From contig CALDMQ010000106.1 of NCBI GenBank assembly GCA_937917505.1, forward strand, positions 1 through 9,783: a stretch of 9,783 nt of DNA, in the 5' to 3' direction. Below, piece by piece: positions 6,674 to 9,783 of the stretch (position 1 is its first letter; each line of letters starts with the position of its first letter). The notes beneath the pieces were generated by a model that was given only the letters and a program-made list of their open reading frames with translations, was not told the origin of the DNA and searched no databases. The DNA comes from an uncultured Erysipelotrichaceae bacterium (GTDB lineage Bacteria; Bacillota_I; Bacilli_A; Erysipelotrichales; Coprobacillaceae). The position numbers and the translations under genes were made by a program.

Positions 6674-7345
6674 TCAAACTTCTTTCTTACCTTTCCTATA
6701 TTCATCGATTTTTATAAAAACAAGAAAAACACATACAATTCCAATAAACAATAACACCGCCAACCACATTGGTGAAAATACCCATATCCATGACCATGTA
6801 ATATAACCAGTTAACTTCAAAGTAATAAGAATTAATGTTAATGCACTACAAAATCCCATACCCTCGTTTTTAATTTTCTTTCGATGTATTTTTCCCCACA
6901 CAACCAACTTTGCACTCATTCCTAAAAACAATAAAGTCAATCCTGCACAGATCCACAATAATGAATATGGCATTTCAAATTGTTTTAAACTAGGAATAAA
7001 CAATACAACTATGCCAACCACCATAAAGAACCATGATAATATTAAAATCAAAGATTGATAAATACTCTTTTTATGATTATCCTCAACCAAATCTTGAATC
7101 ACTTGATCTGTTTTCTCTACAATATCTTCTTGATTAATACGTTCTCCTTCAAAAAGTTCTATTAAATTGATATCTAATAACTCACATAAAGGCTTATACA
7201 AAGAGGGATTAGGCAAACTTCTTCCATTCTCCCATTTACTCACTGTTTTATAAGATACACCTAAATGTTCTCCTACTTGTTCTTGGGTTAACCCTTTTTG
7301 TTTACGACATTCTTGAATAAAATGTCCTATTTTTCCTTGATTCAT
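6674..7345 (-). CDS. XRE-family transcriptional regulator with four C-terminal membrane spans
   Basis: 223 residues. Residues about 8-68 are a Cro/CI-type helix-turn-helix (IQECRKQKGLTQEQVGEHLG, then VSYKTVSKWENGRSLPNPSL); this part reads as a very typical XRE domain. After a charged linker come four hydrophobic segments at about 97-119, 126-150, 164-182 and 188-211, ending in a Lys-rich cytoplasmic tail. The protein is therefore probably a membrane-tethered DNA-binding regulator; its ligand or signal is unknown. I chose the ATG three bases after AAGTGAG; in-frame TTG (7366) and ATG (7360) starts upstream lack a ribosome site. It lies just upstream of rsmA on the same strand and diverges from the PLD-like gene, so control of that gene and of itself is a reasonable guess. 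I cannot name a specific family member. Confidence 0.9.
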   Translation of the reverse strand: MNQGKIGHFIQECRKQKGLTQEQVGEHLGVSYKTVSKWENGRSLPNPSLYKPLCELLDINLIELFEGERINQEDIVEKTDQVIQDLVEDNHKKSIYQSLILILSWFFMVVGIVVLFIPSLKQFEMPYSLLWICAGLTLLFLGMSAKLVVWGKIHRKKIKNEGMGFCSALTLILITLKLTGYITWSWIWVFSPMWLAVLLFIGIVCVFLVFIKIDEYRKGKKEV

Positions 7346-7348
7346 ATT

Positions 7349-7355
7349 CTCACTT
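7349..7355 (-). promoter_or_regulatory. ribosome binding site deciding the regulator start
   Basis: AAGTGAG followed by AAT and ATG. It supports the start at 7345 over the alternative in-frame starts at 7360 and 7366. Confidence 0.65.
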
Positions 7356-7365
7356 CCCATAAACA

Positions 7366-7371
7366 ATTATA
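7366..7371 (-). promoter_or_regulatory. -10 candidate for the regulator gene
   Basis: TATAAT on the minus strand, 20 bases before the chosen ATG. A second TATAAT lies at 7383-7388 inside the palindromic ATTATAAT. Neither has a recognisable -35 at 16-18 bases, so the choice between them is uncertain. Confidence 0.35.
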
Positions 7372-7429
7372 AAGAATATGGAATTATAATACTATCCCTT
7401 AAACGGAGAGTTTTGATTTTTTTTAAAAA

Positions 7430-7464
7430 TTCATTTCCTATTCACATCACTTTTATACTATAAA
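7430..7464 (+). promoter_or_regulatory. candidate promoter and operator of the PLD-like gene
   Basis: A weak -35 TTCATT (7430-7435) is followed after 18 bases by TATACT (7454-7459). The -10 overlaps a perfect 13-bp palindrome, TTTATA-C-TATAAA (7452-7464), which could be a repressor site. Transcription would start near 7466, 18 bases before the ATG. AAAAGGGG at 7466-7473 is the ribosome-binding site. Confidence 0.4.
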
Positions 7465-7483
7465 GAAAAGGGGAATTGTAATT

Positions 7484-8893
7484 ATGAAAAAATATAGAAA
7501 GAAAATGATTATAGGAAGCATTATTGCTATTGTACTCTACTTACTTATAGGTTCTATTGCACCTTATAGTATACAACCTGAAGTCAGTACACAAACAAAA
7601 AAAGATATTGCTCAAAAAACATTTACAAGTACAAACTTAAGTCCTGAAAAAGCAAAAGTTATTGATCAAAATGGTGAAGCATTAGAAGAAAGAATACGCT
7701 TGATTGCTAATGCGGATGAAAAAATCATATTATCTACATATGAATTTAGAAGTGATGAAAGTGGGAAAGATGTTTTATCAGCACTTATAGATGCAAGTTT
7801 AAGAGGCGTACAAGTCCAAGTGATTGTGGATGGAGTCGGTGCTCTTGCCCGAATGATGAATAATGATTATTTTATAGCATTATCTTCTTTAGAAAATGCA
7901 CAAATCAAAGTTTATAATCCTATTCGTGTTTATCAACCATGGAATTTAATGGGAAGAATGCATGATAAGTATTTATTAGTTGATGATGAATCTTATATTT
8001 TAGGTGGTCGTAATAATTATGATTATTTCTTAGGTGATCATGATGGTTATAAAAATTATGATTGGGACATTCTTGTTGCATCTTCTAAGAAGAATTCTCA
8101 TTCTATCCAACAATTAAACCAATACTTCCAAAGTGTTTGGAACTTAGAAGTTAGTGAACTTTATCATGATGATAATGATGAACAAGATGATGTTCAAGAA
8201 GAAAGAAAAGAACTCCAAGAACGCTATGAAAATCTTCAAAAAGAACACCAGGATTGGTTTTTACCCGATACAAATCCAGATACTCTCCCTACACAACATA
8301 TAGAATTAGTTTCTAACCCTATTCAAGTGAGCATTAAAGAACCAATTGTTTATGAAACACTCACACATTTAATGACTCAAGCTAAGCAAGAAGTCAAATT
8401 CCATACTCCTTATATTATTGCTAATGAGTATATGTTGGATAGAATCCGAATGGTATGCCAAAAAGTTCCTCAAATAACAATGATGACAAACTCTGTAGCG
8501 AATAATGGTAATCCTTTTGGAGCAATGGATTATCAAAAACATAAAAAGAAAATATTAGATACTGGTTTAGATATTTTAGAATATGATGGTGGTATTTCTT
8601 ATCATGGAAAATGTTTTACAATAGATGATCATTTAAGTGCTATTGGTTCGTTTAACTGGGATATGCGTAGTGCTTATCTTGATACTGAATTGATGATTGT
8701 CATTGATAGTCAAAAAGTGAATGCTTCTTTAAAAGAAAAAATGACATCTTATGAAAAAGATGCCTTACATGTTATTGATGAAGATAATTATGATTTAAAA
8801 GAAAGCCAAGTTCCTCAAGAAAATAGTTTCTTCCGTTCTTTACAATTACGTCTTATGCAATTGTTATTAGGTTGGTTAAGATTCTTAATGTAG
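7484..8893 (+). CDS. membrane-anchored phospholipase D / cardiolipin synthase-like protein
   Basis: 469 residues. One N-terminal membrane segment (about 8-26, after KKYRKK) precedes an extracytoplasmic-type domain with two complete HKD motifs: HDKYLLVDD at 160-168 followed by GGRN (174-177), and HGKCFTIDD at 374-382 followed by GSFNWD (388-393). The two halves form the PLD active site, which transfers phosphatidyl groups (cardiolipin synthesis) or hydrolyses phosphodiesters. Classical cardiolipin synthases have two N-terminal spans; this has one. Between the HKD motifs lies a highly acidic, coiled-coil-like stretch (about 227-257), and the C-terminus (449-468) is an amphipathic helix rich in Leu, Arg and Trp that may lie on the membrane. 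The gene is monocistronic, with its own promoter region and strong terminator. Substrate cannot be decided from sequence; I favour a phospholipid over nucleic acid because of the anchor. Confidence 0.9.
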   Translation: MKKYRKKMIIGSIIAIVLYLLIGSIAPYSIQPEVSTQTKKDIAQKTFTSTNLSPEKAKVIDQNGEALEERIRLIANADEKIILSTYEFRSDESGKDVLSALIDASLRGVQVQVIVDGVGALARMMNNDYFIALSSLENAQIKVYNPIRVYQPWNLMGRMHDKYLLVDDESYILGGRNNYDYFLGDHDGYKNYDWDILVASSKKNSHSIQQLNQYFQSVWNLEVSELYHDDNDEQDDVQEERKELQERYENLQKEHQDWFLPDTNPDTLPTQHIELVSNPIQVSIKEPIVYETLTHLMTQAKQEVKFHTPYIIANEYMLDRIRMVCQKVPQITMMTNSVANNGNPFGAMDYQKHKKKILDTGLDILEYDGGISYHGKCFTIDDHLSAIGSFNWDMRSAYLDTELMIVIDSQKVNASLKEKMTSYEKDALHVIDEDNYDLKESQVPQENSFFRSLQLRLMQLLLGWLRFLM

Positions 8894-8930
8894 GAATAAA
8901 GTTTATATAATACAAAACAAATGTTTTATG

Positions 8931-8954
8931 GAGGTCATATGTGACCTCTTTTTT
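8931..8954 (+). terminator. Rho-independent terminator of the PLD-like gene
   Basis: GAGGTCA-TATG-TGACCTC is a perfect 7-bp hairpin with a four-base loop followed by six T residues, 37 bases after the stop codon. It separates this gene from the downstream transporter. Confidence 0.92.
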
Positions 8955-9011
8955 ATACTCTCTTATAAAATTTATTTCAAAATATTAAAAAATATCAATT
9001 TTTATAAAAAA

Positions 9012-9033
9012 TATAGTATGATAGTGCTATAAA
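9012..9033 (+). promoter_or_regulatory. candidate promoter and operator of the MFS gene
   Basis: TGCTATAAA (9025-9033) resembles an extended -10; TATGAT at 9017-9022 is an alternative. No good -35 is seen for either. The region also holds an inverted repeat, TATAG-N10-CTATA (9012-9031), that could bind a regulator. The predicted start near 9040 leaves about 19 leader bases with AAAGGAG eight bases before the ATG. Confidence 0.4.
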
Positions 9034-9058
9034 TTACATTTTTAAAGGAGAACTCTAT

Positions 9059-9783
9059 ATGAAAAAAGTTTTTTCTCTTGATATGAAGTATTCCTTCACA
9101 CAAGTTCTTTACTTTGGAAGCTTTTGTGCATTAATGGGATATGCTTCTGTCTTTTTACTAGACAAAGGTATTTCTACTTCTGTCATTGGTATTGTCTTAG
9201 CACTGACAAGTGTTATCTATGATTGCGAGTTTTGCTGATAAACATAAGAAAATAGAATTAAGAACTATTATTAATGTTGTTTTATTGATTGCAATTGTTT
9301 TATCTGTAGGTCTTTACTTTACACATCAAATCCATGCAATTATCCTTTGTCTTTTTGTAGCTATAGCAACTCTTATGACTACTATTCAACCTTTATTCAA
9401 TTCATTAGCTTTTGTTTTTGAAAAATATGGAATTGAAATTAATTATGGTATAGCAAGAGGTCTTGGAAGTGCTGCTTATGCATTAGTTTCTTTAGCAGTA
9501 GGATACTTGGTCGAAGATATTGGATCAAGTTATCTTCCTTTAATTTATATTTCATTTAATATTTTATTAGTTTTAGTTGTTCATTTGTATGTTGTGCCTA
9601 AAACACATCATGTTGAAATTCACAATGATGAAAAAAATGATGAAAAAACAAGTCAACAATTAACTTTTATACAATTTTGTAAAACATATAAAAAATTTAT
9701 GATCATGGTATTAGGAATTGTCGCTGTATTCTTTACTCATACTATTATCAATAATTTCTTTATTCAAGTGATTACTCCTATCA
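9059..9783 (+). pseudogene. MFS transporter (LacY/oligosaccharide-symporter-like), frameshifted, 3' end off the window
   Basis: From the ATG at 9059, well placed after AAAGGAG, the frame encodes a typical MFS start (SFTQVLYFGSFCALMGYASV, then DKGISTSVIGIVLALTSVI) but stops at TGA 9236-9238 after 59 codons. The rest of the protein continues in another frame from about 9219 (MIASFADKHKKIELRT) with no stop to the window end, 188 codons. It includes IQPLFNSLAFVF, NYGIARGLGSAAYA and several membrane segments. The joined product resembles the MFS_1-like/oligosaccharide:H+ symporter group, in which the N-terminal half carries a QP motif just before the ASFADK-type loop. That motif is absent, so a short deletion of 3n+2 bases near 9218 fits better than a one-base insertion. 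As written, the gene is broken; a sequencing error cannot be excluded. Substrate unknown. Confidence 0.8.

Noticed and set aside
6672..6677. Perfect TTGACA on the minus strand upstream of rsmA
   Set aside because: It overlaps the stop codon of the XRE gene and is 27 bases from the good TATAAT; at 17-18 bases only a poor -10 is present.
8930..8946. GGAGG-CAT-like site with ATG-TGA (a start-stop element) at 8930-8946
   Set aside because: It is formed by the terminator hairpin of the PLD gene and lies downstream of a finished gene; no open frame follows.
9059..9238. Separate 59-residue small membrane protein
   Set aside because: Its sequence is the N-terminus of the MFS transporter that continues in another frame, so it is a frameshift product and not an independent gene.

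Overview
The window is AT-rich Firmicutes chromosome. Several features fit a spore-forming member of the Erysipelotrichia/Coprobacillaceae type better than a classical Bacillus. These are the very low GC, UGA used as a stop (so not the Mycoplasma code), Shine-Dalgarno-led genes, a YabG-type spore protease, and the Bacillus-like rsmA/yabG/ispE/glmU/prs neighbourhood. This placement is an inference from gene content; no search was run.

From about 7345 down to 1, everything is on the minus strand. In transcription order it reads: an XRE regulator with four membrane spans, rsmA (16S rRNA dimethyltransferase), yabG (sporulation protease), ispE (isoprenoid kinase), a weak intra-operon terminator, glmU (UDP-GlcNAc synthesis), prs (PRPP synthase) and a Rho-independent terminator. 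After a 294-base AT-rich gap with a strong promoter come tatD (metal-dependent nuclease) and a YabE-like DUF348/G5/3D cell-wall protein that runs off the left edge. The cluster mixes ribosome maturation, precursor supply (PRPP, UDP-GlcNAc, isoprenoids) and sporulation or wall functions. It is the same set that surrounds ksgA and prs in Bacillus, but the tatD-yabE pair lies downstream of prs rather than upstream of ksgA.

To the right, diverging from the XRE gene, is a membrane-anchored phospholipase D/cardiolipin synthase-like protein with two intact HKD motifs and its own strong terminator. Last is an MFS transporter gene that is frameshifted near its start and cut by the right edge.

I found no RNA genes, CRISPR array, insertion sequence or phage gene. 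The window is mostly an ordinary housekeeping region, and I see no convincing new system. The points worth a second look are the broken MFS gene, a recurring GTGAG ribosome-binding motif placed tight against start codons, the very short predicted leaders, and the divergent membrane-regulator/PLD pair.
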